From Anoplopoma fimbria (lineage: Eukaryota > Chordata > Actinopteri > Perciformes > Anoplopomatidae): 64,000 bases of DNA. The translations under genes and the position numbers were made by a program. The notes beneath the pieces were generated by a model. The model was not told the DNA's origin and made no database searches. It worked only from the letters and a program-made list of their open reading frames with translations. Position 1 is the first letter of the stretch. Each line of letters starts with the position of its first letter. The stretch spans positions 12,654,326 to 12,718,325 of the forward strand of contig NC_072460.1 of NCBI RefSeq assembly GCF_027596085.1. Direction: 5' to 3'. Of this stretch, positions 11,638 to 23,900 are shown in pieces.

Positions 11638-14446
11638 ATGATTCGTATAACCGCCGTCCTCGCTCTGCTGGTGGTCGCCTGCTCCGGTAAGTCAGCGGGG
11701 GACCGGTGGGAGAGATTTACCGGGGCTGGTTAGCATGCAATGCTAACGAAATGTACCTAGTAACGTGAGCGGATTTATTAAATCACTCCCATGTGTCTTC
11801 TTAATTAAGGGGAATATAGATCTCGGAGAAATGTGCATGAAGTGTTAATGCTGTGCAGATAATTCATTGGTGTCCAGGATTTCAGCTGATCTCAGCTCTG
11901 CTTTGCGGTGACAGGAGAGAGCTGTACAGACCCAGCGATCACCCCGTCGGCCTACACCACCTCCGACGCCGTCATCTCCTCCGAGTCTGTGTTCATCGTT
12001 GAGCTCAGCCTGGCCTGTGCCAACGGAGCACAGGTAGCAGCCCACCTTCAGCCCCTACCAGCGGACAGTGTGATTAGATCTTGATGTTATTGAGCGAATG
12101 ACTGACTGGAGATCATTTCTGTCTCCTCCAGAGTGTGACTCTGTATGCTGATGTCAATGGAAGGCAGTTCCCTGTGACCAGAGGCCAGGATGTTGGCAAG
12201 TACCAGGTATGGTAGTGACCTCATGTTCATATGTATTTGCATATGTGCAGTCATATGCTCTCACTGAATCTGATTTAGTAGGTTTTTTAAGGTTTGTACT
12301 AAATTACACAAGACAATGACTGATCATATATCAGCAATGAGTTGAGTGTTGAGGGTTGCCTAATTGAAAACCATAGTTACCCTATTCTTGTTTCGGACCA
12401 CCTTGAACCATTTACCCTTTACTACAAAAATCACATTTGAACCTCAAAGCTTATCCTGAAATAACCTAATTCTATCTGAACATAGACCAGTCGTTTTGTT
12501 AATTTATCTTTTAAAAAAAGGGGTCATTGTCCCTCTTAAGATGAACAATCTCTTAAAATCTAGAGTTTATTAAAGAAGCTTTTGTCAACATGTGATTTCT
12601 TCCCTCAGGTGTCCTGGAGTCTTCCTCACAAACAGGCCAGCTCTGGAACATATCAGGTTAAATTCTTTGATGAGGAGTCCTACAGTGCCCTGCGCAAGGT
12701 TAGTGTTTGATGCATGGTCCATAAGGTCGCGGTATACTGCCAGAAAGCTCCACTGCATTTGCAAGGTTTAAAGGTTGTCTAATTTGTATTATATTTGTTC
12801 CAGGCCCAGAGGAACAACGAAGATGTAAATGCCATTGAGCCTCTCTTCTCTGTCAACATTGACCACAGGGTAAGTCTCTTATAGCCACTGAGATTAAACA
12901 TGTGTATGCACAATTATAGTATAGAGCAACACAATTCTAAACACCCATTGAACACTACCTGCCCGGTACGAAAACAGGAAACAGACAAAGTTAGTGACTA
13001 GCTGGTAAACATAGTGGTGCATTTAGCAGATATTTACTTCAGAGATGGTTGAGACCAACAACAGAACTAAGACAGAGTGAATGTTGGACTTGCATCCGTC
13101 AGGCAGCTATACAACTCCAGATCCTTGCTAATGTTTCTCTGTTCTGATCTGCTGGATGTGTAAATGGCCAACAGTTTTGCAACATGTTCATGATCAATTC
13201 AGAAGGTATAATATGTCAGTGATGTGTTTACAGCTTTTTTTCTGCTGCTTCCAAGAGGCCAAAATCAGTTATTGCAGCCAGTTTCAAGTTGTATTATTCC
13301 CTAGAGTCTTAAAACTTTAAACATGTGATGACTTTAAGGCATACTTTAATTAGATACAGTCTGTTAAGAACAAGGATTTGCACTAATTAATATGTCATTA
13401 GGACAAGTAATTTTTTTTCTTCCGATTTCCATCCTCGGTACAACATGTTTTTTATTGTATGCGACTGTACTCCATACACCGTAAACTAACTGTTAAGACA
13501 CTATAACAGCAACCACGCTGATTTTTATTGGAAAAGGATCATTTACAGACTAACATCTGGAATCAGTACATTCCTGAAGAACTTTTTGGGTAAAAAAAAA
13601 AAAATATGAAACTCACAGAAACACTCGTTAATTCAGTTAAAGCTACACTGAGAGGCTTGTTTTGACATATTGGGGAAAATATGTTGGTATTGCTCCTTAA
13701 GAAATGTATCCTCTACAGTAGTCATTCCTAAAGAATGAGTCAGGACCCACTATTGGATCACAGGAAATGTTATTAGGGTCTCAATAAATTGCAGAATTTC
13801 TTCCATAGTCTCTTTTAAGATCTCTATCTGCAGTACAAACTCTAGCCACATGAGGGAGCCTAAATATTTGTGTCGTTCTGATAATTGTAGTCTACTAATA
13901 AAATGTATCTTATATGAAAGGTTAGTGTACATTCTGTTTGTGTTATTGATGAGAGGGGGAAAAAACGAGAGCCTGACAACTCTGCCTTAATGCATTTATC
14001 TGGTCTCTAGATATGGCCTATTGTGAATTGGGTCACGACAGTTGGATTTTAAAAAAGCGGTTGCCTTGAGAAAAAGTTTGGGGAAACAGTGCTGTTCTCT
14101 TGAAATATTTTTTATCATTCAATGGCTCTATTAAAAGTAACATCATACTTAAAAAAGAACTTGTTGGTCTTTGTGAACAATGCGATATGAGGCTCAATCT
14201 GACAATCCCATATGTTGCTCTCAGCCTCAAAGTATGTCTAAAACCATGTCTGACTGGAGTGTATCATTTGTCATTGTTTGTTTACTTCTCTTCGTCCGAA
14301 CCAGTGATGAGCTTTAAAAAAAAAAAAAAATCTCTCTACAGGGTGCGTGGAACGGCCCATGGGTGTCTACTGAGGTGGTGGCTGCCCTCATGGGTATCCT
14401 GGTCTACTACATGGCCTTCAGTGCTAAGAGCACCATCCAGGCATAA
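11638..14446 (+). CDS. ssr4: Translocon-associated protein subunit delta (TRAP-delta)
   Basis: Subunit of the heterotetrameric TRAP/SSR complex, which sits beside Sec61 in the ER membrane and helps translocation and N-glycosylation of nascent proteins. Six coding exons: 11638-11686, 11915-12033, 12132-12206, 12609-12698, 12804-12869, 14342-14446. They give 167 aa (human 173). Residues 1-17 form a hydrophobic signal peptide ([13 protein letters not shown]). The lumenal domain carries the family signatures [50 protein letters not shown] and [10 protein letters not shown]20 and C51 match the conserved disulphide pair. One transmembrane helix at about 145-159 is followed by the very short cytosolic tail AKSTIQA. 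All junctions are GT-AG. Polyadenylation is likely at AATAAA 14710-14715. The start is the only ATG that gives a signal peptide. Confidence 0.97.
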
Positions 14447-14709
14447 ACGACTCACAATCACTTGATTGTTACAGACTGAACTCTGGTGGATCTCGACCAA
14501 CGATCCATCATCCAGTGTTGTGGCAAACCGATAGGATTTTGCCACTTGATCTGCTTTGGGACAAGGAACAAGAACCGCAGTCTTTGTATTTTTTTAATCC
14601 AGACTGTCTGTATGCCATCAGTCATACACATTTTCAAATGAATTTCGTCATAAGTTTCTCTTGTCAATATTGGATGGGATTTTGTAATGTTTTTTTTATA
14701 AAACCAAAC

Positions 14710-14715
14710 AATAAA
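14710..14715 (+). terminator. ssr4: ssr4 polyadenylation signal AATAAA
   Basis: Canonical hexamer 264 nt after the ssr4 stop. A second AATAAA follows about 17 nt further on. The 3' UTR therefore runs from 14447 to about 14740. Confidence 0.7.
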
Positions 14716-14749
14716 CCTGGACCACAGAAATAAACAAAACACATATAAA

Positions 14750-17700
14750 AATTATGTATTCAGTTCTGCTTAAAACCTATTGCTAGATCATATTGTCCTT
14801 TGTCCTTCTGTGTGGATGCGCTGGCAGGAGTGGGACTTGTAGAGACGTGCTGAACACAAAGAAAGAGCAGTCGCATATGAAATGTCAATAATGTGACTAC
14901 ACTGGCTGGCCTGAACAGGTCTAGTGTATATGTCTCCTAAGTTAATTCATTAAATTGCTTGTTTTCTTCCAGTGTAAAGTGTTGCTTCAACTGATAGTCC
15001 GTTGTCAGACTGCCTCTTCTATAAATTCCGTTTCCTCTTAGACAGACTTATTTATCATCTCTTGTTCCATAGCAACATATGTCATCTCTGAGGTTTGTTT
15101 TTGGTTGCCAATGTTAAATTGACTAAGTTTGGATGATTCAACAATCCCTGACCTCATCTAGATCAAACAATAACTGGTTCCAAGCAGATTTAGCTTTCAC
15201 TGACTAATTGCTAGTTTTTATCTTCCTTTCCAAATCTTAAGATTTATATCTACTGTTCTGATGGAACATTACATCTACTATATAATATGTGATTCATTTT
15301 AGAATTTATTTAATTCTTATTTTAAAACACTAACCTCCATGTAATCATTTAATAGGATTTATAGTTGTTAACAAACCATATAGAGTAATCTTGTTGCTGT
15401 AAATATGTTCAGCTTGGAGGTTGTGGCTGAACTCTGTGGGCAGATGAGCTATTTTTGTCTGTATGGCTGTCCTATTGTCATTCTTAGGTAGTCATGGCGA
15501 GGTTTGTGTTCGAGCGCAGCAGTAGCTGATGTTCTGTTCTGTTTTCCTTCAATGTACACCTACAGCTAACATGTTCTATTTGTTAAATCAGTAAAGAGGC
15601 ACTGAAGCTATTGTTACCTTTCTGATTCGCTGTAGTGCAGTGCTGCCAGTTGAACACACTGTGGCAGCTCTGTGCTGCTTTTTAAAACCTGGGTATATTC
15701 CAGAGTATGGTCACCTATTATTACCTCATGGACGGATTACATGTGATTTTTACTGGTTCATTATTAGCTGTTACTAATGTAATGCAATACATCGCATAAT
15801 GCCCTTTGAGCCCCTGTTCTGTTTGCCACATTTCTACGTACTATCGTGCTTATGTGCTCTGGGTTTATTACAGACATTTAAACTTAGCATGTCTATTTCT
15901 GTAGTTGACCAGAACATGCAGTACTGCGTTTTCTTCTACAAGAGCAGCACTGCTGCAACTTGTCACTGACTCCCATGAGACTATTGTAAACTTTGTATAT
16001 GAGTAATGTGATCCGCACACATAAACACTGCTCAGTGTACAGAGTACACCAGTACTTTCTCAGATGACTGCTTTTATGTAGCTTTGTCAGCACAAACACA
16101 CACTGTCATGGTGTAAGCACACCGCAGCTTTTGTCTCCTGTCACCTTGGCAAGGATACAATAGAGACATTACAATGTTGGTAATTCAGAGAAGACGTGAG
16201 CTGGAGCGATTCCAGGCAGTCCCTCATGGAGTCACCTATTAGGCTGTGGGAAGTGGGGGATGGCTGGATGGATGGATATAAATGGAATGAACAAACAAAC
16301 ATTGAAAGAAGGCAACTGAGTTGATGGTGACACAAGACTCTTCCTGCTCTTTGTTGTGTGATGGAGTTGAAAGTGTTTAATGACTCCAACCCACACATCA
16401 GGGCAGTGGATCATGGATGTAGTATGAAATATTTTGAGATTGTTGATGTTTCAGAATGAATGCACTCACAGGAAGTTGCTATTTATTCTTCCAATAACCA
16501 AGTGTTTGTCTGTAGACTGTTTTTTCTGTTTCAAACACTAATTTACAAGGTCACGTAAACAACCAAATTACCAAAATAACCACAATTTTTTATATAATAA
16601 CAGCACATGGTTTTTAACTTGGTTCACCAGTCCAAATTCGTATTTATAGACACTGAGAACATGTGCTTGTTATTATTTAGTTTATCATTATTATTATTAC
16701 ATAAGACAAATATTTTTACTGAGAACCAGGAGTTAGAGGAATATGGGTATGTGTGTGTGAGTGCTGTGAGGCAGAGGAAAGCTGCTTTGACAGAGGTGTG
16801 TAAAACACCAGCTGCGAGAGGCAGACACTGATGGGCTTACTGAGATTCAGCAATGTGGAAACTGCGACGCATAAGCGAACCTCTCAGGAAGTTACACTTT
16901 CTGTCTCTGATGTAAGCCTTGTTTCTACTGCTCGTTCTTTGCACTTTTTGAAAGAGCAGAACAAAGTCAACAAAATGAGGGCTAACTCAATAATCTGAAA
17001 CAGACTGTATTATTTTCATGCTGGCTTCCCCTTCCTTACTCTACAATAACAGTTATTGTTCAGGTTATTTCATGGATGTGGATGTCCAGTGAGGCATTTT
17101 ATATGTATAGCTGCTCCCACCACAAAGAGTTGGACTGTGTTTGGAGTGAATAAACTCACTGTCAGTTCCAAGCTTTTGTGCTTTCCTCTGTGTTATTTCG
17201 CTCTTCCTGTCCTCTTTGGGTATCCTAGAATCCGTTGTGCCGGTTGATGCAGTTGCCAGTCAAGCACCAGCCATATATGGGGAAATGCCCTTTTTTCTCT
17301 CTATCTCTTTATTTTCCTCTATTATATTAGACCTCCCCTTGATACTTCACACTAAAGGTCAACCACTGCAATGGAGCTTTTATTTATTTATTCACATGCA
17401 CTGCTCATAGCTGGCCGGTTGCCATAAAATATTGTAGGTTTAAGAGGACCAGACACATCACAACAAACTGTTGTAAAGCCTGTGAAAGCATTTTGACTGC
17501 GCCCCCATAAAAACGATTTTATCAGACACTGTCCACATGCCTGCTTTTACTGGGAAGAAAAAAAATGACATCGTCTTTGTTGAGGTGTAAACACAGCCAC
17601 GCTTAAAGTAATGAAAACAAGGTGGGCGAGAGTGATAAAAGCTAACTTTGATTCCCCTGGCTCTAAGGGGAATAACCTATTCTAAGATAAATAAAAGCTT

Positions 17701-20700
17701 CATCTATAAAATATGAGGCAACGTTTTTGGTTGGATCATAACAGCTGCTAATAAAAACAAAAGTGTGGCTATATTTGGCAAAAAACACAAGAAAACAGCT
17801 GCAGGTAAATTGTTGTCGTAAATAAAGGCCTATTTGGATGCAGATACCTTTTATGTGAGAAAAATGTCTCCCAAAGTAAATTCCCAGCTGCTTTGACATA
17901 CAGAAAGTATTAAGAAATGCATGCAGTTGAAAGAGAGCAAAGTGAAACAGAGGTAAGAATTTAGTGTTCCGAACAGTAATGATGAATTGCTTGGATCATA
18001 TTTCTTGTGCTTCCTCTGTTTATAAAGTGTGACGCTCTGGTGCTCTCCGCTAACACAGACTCTACTGGAGTTGGTTGTGTTAGATGGTCGGGGCCCCCCG
18101 GTGTCTTGGAATGGACTCAGTAGCAGCCTCGGCAGTCATCAGGTCAGTTGAGGGGTCATGAGTTAAGCAATGCAGAAACATTGCTCGGTGTAATAAAGCC
18201 TCTGGCTCCATGTCTGATTTATTCCAGCTTTGGTCAGGGCTGGGGCACTCCGTCACTCTTCAGAGCCACTGGATGCACTCCTTGGCTGACCCTAAATTGA
18301 TTCGAAGAGCGACATTTACCTATTTTCCTGCCCTCGTGACAGCGACACAGAGGAGTAATTTATTTCCTTTATACCCGCCTCACAGCCCCAGGCCTGGCAG
18401 GAAGCTCTGCCCCGCTGTAATGAAGAAGTGACCTTGAAGTTTAGACATCAACCTTGCTTCAGCTGGGAAACCATAAGCATCAGAACATTCAGCATAAACA
18501 CACATTCACGACCACACGCTGCAAGATTACAAAAACGCAATGACCTACCCTATAGACCATCTATCATATGCTCTGACAAGGAGGGATGATTGTGGTTGGG
18601 GTGATAATAGCTAAAGTCAGATGTTCTATCCACAGGAAACCGGAAATTCTCTCCAATGATGAGTCTAATTTTAGCGGTTGTTTGTGCCAGCGAATTCTCC
18701 ATTTATTGAAGGGCATTCATTATTTAGCTGTTTTTAACTAATGGCTGTGCAGAGTGTATGGCACGTAATGCAGAACAAGGTGTGTTTGGCGATCAATCTG
18801 AGAGGCTGGATGGATCTGATATCTGACCATTTCATCATGAAAGAATCATCCTCTGACCTCTGAACTTCCTGACAGGAAGCGTAAAATGCACCAGAGGGAT
18901 TGGGAAAAGTTCATCTATTTCCTGATATAACAAAGTGAGACACGGAACGTTGTTGCCGTAGCCTTCTGTTTTGGCAGAGAATCAAAGTGCTTGTGTCTGG
19001 GTAACAAATGCACAGTGGCGTGCTGAAAACCCAAACACTCCGCCGCACAGAGGAAACAGGTGAGGCTCCTCTTTCGACCTAGACGAATACTCCTGGGACT
19101 CCTTAAAAGCATCCAAGTATTATCCTGCAGAATTAAAAACACTGCTCAGTCATGAAAAAAAGGATGTGCTGAACGTGCTCAAAATGATTTACTGGAATAT
19201 CTAATCAGAAATTAAAAGTTTGACCACAAACAGTAAATTCTAATCTTATTTTATACACACAGAAAGTTATCACATATATGAACATATATGTATGTACAGC
19301 AGCTTATATAATCATACTTCATAATACATTACTCTTGTATGTAATATAAAAACTCTACATGAAAATAAGTACCAGGAACTTATAACTATAAATATGTATA
19401 TACATATATATTTGTTTATTTAAAAAAACACACACACACATATGTTAATTGTGTGTTTTCTTTTTTAATTATACAACAATAAATAGAAATGTAGAAGAAC
19501 ACATGGCTCTTGGTGTGATATAACCAATGATCCTATCTAAGAATAACATGGCTGACATCACCATTCAGAGATTAATCCGGGGAAGGAGGCCCCTCTGAAA
19601 ATGTCTACTGACATTACAGGCACTTGGTTTGACTGGAAGTATTTTCAATGTTAATGTGGAGTTTTTCTTAAACTGACGTGCAGTAGTTTCTCTTCAGACA
19701 TTACATGTCTGCTGAAGCTTTGTAATAAGCTTTTAAGACCTCAATTGATTCTACAGTCGAGCTTTAAAAAAATCTTTGGTTTGACACCCCATTGTTTTCT
19801 ACAACACATATCAGACCAGTACAATTGTATGATTTACATTCAACATTTATCTTACACAAAATGTGATAATATCTAATGTGCCTTACATTTTCAATAAATA
19901 TATTTTACATTGTTCACCACTGTACATGGAATGCTCTTTGTTTCCTTCCTGCGTCATCTGTTTAATGTCCATGTTCTTGTTTCATATATTCAGAAGAGCA
20001 TGACAAGAAGGTCATTTTATGTACCTCATATACTGTCTTTGTACCAAATACAATCACACAATTGGGTCCCGGTTGGTTGCAGAAACCTGGATTGTTCTCC
20101 TGTCACTTCTATCTTTTGTATGTGTGTGCGTTTCTGTCTGCATTAATCCACAGTATTCCAGCTCCTTGTGGGGCATCGTCTTGACTCTACTGCACCGCTC
20201 TCATGAGTGAATCTCCATCCAAGAAATCACTCTTCTTCCTTGGAACTGGATTCCTCTCGAGCAAATATGAATTCAGCCTCAAGCATCCGCCTTTAGTCCG
20301 CTTTCTTTGATTCAACAATGTTTGTTCACATTGTTAGATTTTTACTTCAGCCTTCTGACTTCTCCTGCAGCTGTAACATCCATGTCATACCCTGTCTGTT
20401 CTCAGTCCAACAGCAGTCTCGCTCTCTCTTTCCCTTGGCCTGCTGCTTTGTTTTCTCTACACCCATAGCTTTGTCTGCTGCTTTGTACATTAGGCGTGCC
20501 GTAAGGCTGTTAATGCCGTGATCCACCCCTCGCATTCCTGCTGCTCTGCTATGTCTGAGCAGGGAAATAGTTTTTCTTGTATGAATCAATGCACAGGGTC
20601 CTACTCAACTGCAGCGGAGGTGAAAACCTCTTTACTTTCAAGGCCATTTTGCATAGCAGATGTTGTCACTGACAGCCTATGTATATTCTTCAGTGCCCTC

Positions 20701-20971
20701 TTAAAATGGTGTTGACATCCTCAATGACACCATTCCTCTCTGCTAGGGCGGAGAGGACCGGTGATTACAGATAGAGTTGTCGACAGTACAGCTGTCTTTT
20801 GTTGTTGATAACATCTGGTAGAGGTCAGCGCGCTGTGTTGTCAGGCCGGGGCGCTGTAGTTGGTGGTGGCAGAGTTCTTTGCAATAGCACGTCCTTCCAT
20901 TGGACCCGTGTGCGCCCACGCATGTCTTTTCAAACATGTCTCTGTGTGTGTTTCTGTCAAATCAGCCTCTG
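14750..20971. other. ssr4-avpr2 intergenic region, no gene seen
   Basis: About 6 kb with only short, compositionally ordinary open frames and no recognised protein. The part next to 20971 must include the avpr2 3' UTR (transcribed leftwards); the first reverse-strand AATAAA noticed lies near 19415-19420. A GGAT-rich patch near 16259-16280 and a short CA run at 19430-19440 are the only simple repeats of note. Confidence 0.5.
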
Positions 20972-23900
20972 TCAGTACAGGCTTTCCTTGGTGATGGAGG
21001 TGTGTGTGGTGGTGGAGTCGTCAGGCAGGGAGCCCCGGCGGCCAGCTCGTGACCCACATTGCAGCAGATTCTGCAGCTCTCTGGACACGCTGCTGGAGAA
21101 AGCTGTGTAGATCCACGGGTTGGTGCATGAGTTCAGACTAGCCAGCAGCATCAGGATGGTGAAGGCCACTCCTGCTGAGGACACACACAGACACACACAG
21201 ACACACACACATTATTAAGGCAAGTGCATACACAAATGCGGATGATCACAGTGTACACCACATTGTTCTCTTCTCTCTTATGAAATAAACATAAATATGT
21301 TCAAAAAAATTCAGTTTGAATGTAATAAACTCATGATCATTTTCCTTAGGAATAGCTATAAATATCCCAAAAGGACGAACTTCCTTCCTTTTTCAGTTTT
21401 ATATTCACAATGGCCAATTAAGGACAATTGACCAGGAAAAACACATTTATAGAATACAAAGCTGAAAATAAACTAACACTGTAATCAGCTGGATCATTGT
21501 TGATGGAATGTCAACATCTGGCCATGATGCATTTACTGGCTCCTGTTGTTTTGTCTTTGGCTTAAAATCAGAGGTCACACGAGTAGTCCAAACTATCAGC
21601 CGCAATTTGAGGCTACTCTAGACTTACTTGCTTCATCATCAGTTGCCAGTAAGCACATCAACTGATGCTGTTTGTGTGCCAAAATGTACAGAGGTCAAGG
21701 ATTTCAATCAGGGGTTTCTAGTTGATCTTGTATTTGACTCGCTGTAACCACATCTGAGCTGGAGCTATATGTCCTTGACTCATTGAGATGGACAGCAGCA
21801 TCAGAGGTTGTTGCTGTAAACCAGACCCGGTTGTTTAGCTTTTGTTTGTGGCTGCACCAATTGCAAAACAGATCCATCTCAGAAAAACAACTTAAATGAT
21901 TAACTGGCAATGGTTTTAATCCAGGTGTCTGTTTTTTTATTGCTTTCTGAGGGCGAATTGCGTACAGAGGTGAATGTTGCAATTTTGATAACATAACTCT
22001 TTGAAATCAGACAGGTATCATGTATAAGCACTACCCATAAAGCATGTGTGACTGACCTTGGTCAGGAGGGTTGGGGTCCCAGGCCGCCCAAAGCTGGACT
22101 ATGAAGAAAGGGGACCAGCAGATAGTATAGACCAGCACAATGACCAGGGTCATTCTCACTGTCTTGGACATGGCTTTCGTGATGCCCGAAGGTGGAGTGG
22201 CTGGAGGGGGAGGGCGGGCGTAGTCAAGGGAGCAGCGGGGTGAGCCGGAGGCCATCTCGTAGGACGTGTAGGAGTCCTGGCAATCTGAGTCGTTCAGTGT
22301 TTGCTGATGTGTAGGCAACGCTGTCATAGTCACATGATCACCACGGCAACTGCTATACTGGATAGCGGATGGTACATTGTCGTAGCACTCTCCAACTTGG
22401 CTGTTATGAGTGTTATTGTGAGGGTTGTTATTCACACCCTTTAGGAGCTGTCCCCCTCTGCAGTCCCTACCTCCTCCTCCTGACGCCCGTCTCTCCCTCT
22501 CTCTCTCCCTGGCCCGCTCGTCCTCCTTCTTAAAGCTGTGGAAGCGGAAGAAGATCTCATTCTTCTTTATCTCAGCCATCACCCTCCTTTCTGACTTCAG
22601 GTAGATGTTGTTGTGAATTTCTCGGAAGATTCTTATCTAAAAAGTAAGATTATTTTTAAGAATTAGCACAGTTTTATATTTGGGGAACAAGACATACCAT
22701 CACTCAAAACCCCAGATGCCTGAGTTGACTGGCACGTGCCAGATTCAGATGCTTGTCTTTGCTCTTTGCAGACAATGTTGTTTGGATTTTGGCTTTAACA
22801 GTGGCAATATGAAACGAAAGAGACTGTGTGTGTTGGCTTTCACCATCAGCCATAAACCAGTGTCAGACATATTTTTTGCAATACCGCTACTTTTCCACTC
22901 TGTTTTAACCAGAGAAGCTATCATAAAATTTGATTGCAGCAAATCATTCTTCATGCTTTCCTGAGAAACTAAAACAATAATTTGAAATAGAATAATAAGT
23001 AATTTATACTTGCAGCTATTCTTAGTTTATTATTATTTTATTTTTTTCTTATTTTTAAGTTTGTTGCTGCAAACCGTTGCTTTTCTGCAACCTTTTACTT
23101 TTAACTACAGGTCCATGAGGTCACGATCTAGAAACTGCAAACTTTCAGAATGACAAATCCTTTTGCAGAAACTACATCATACATCTAAAAAGGTATCTAA
23201 ATAGGACTCTGGATTTGAAATCTGATAATGAAAAAAGGTCAGGGATTCTATGTTTGGCTGAGATCTGGTATATTCCACTTCTTGGCGGGAGGTTCTCAGA
23301 GTGGGCAGAGTTTCTGAGCAGCCGCCTCAGCAGTGGTTCTGCAAGTGCTGTGTTAATTAGGGGAAATAGCTGGACCCTGGAAATATCTTTCCCTAAATAG
23401 AGCAGCAGGGCTGTTGGGGGGGCGGCCCAGAATGCATACCCGCCATGGGATGCTACATAACACCAGCCACAGTCCCCCACAGGGTTATCAAACAATGCCA
23501 GCCAGATGCACCCTCCGTGAAAACAAGACAGAATTTCATTCATGCCACACGGTTCATTATTTGATAATGCTCCATGCAACGTGTAATCCTAGTCAATGGA
23601 CTTTGTGGGCAGTGCAGAGATTGACAGCCAAGCCGCTATAACCATATTACCTGACAGATGGTTATGATGAAGGCAGGTAGGACGAAGACAGCCACGGTCA
23701 TCCAGGTGACGTAGGCCTTCAGCCCCCACGTCTCAGCGAAGTGACCCCAGCACTCGAACTCCCCTTCGGCCACTTCCGAGCGAGAGAAGATGAACACCTG
23801 ACAGACCAAACAAAAGGAGGGTGGTCAGCACACCCGCAGATACGACCGTCAGTTTCATCTTCCATTAGCTGAACTTCAATGACCCCGCCTAGCTAAAAAT

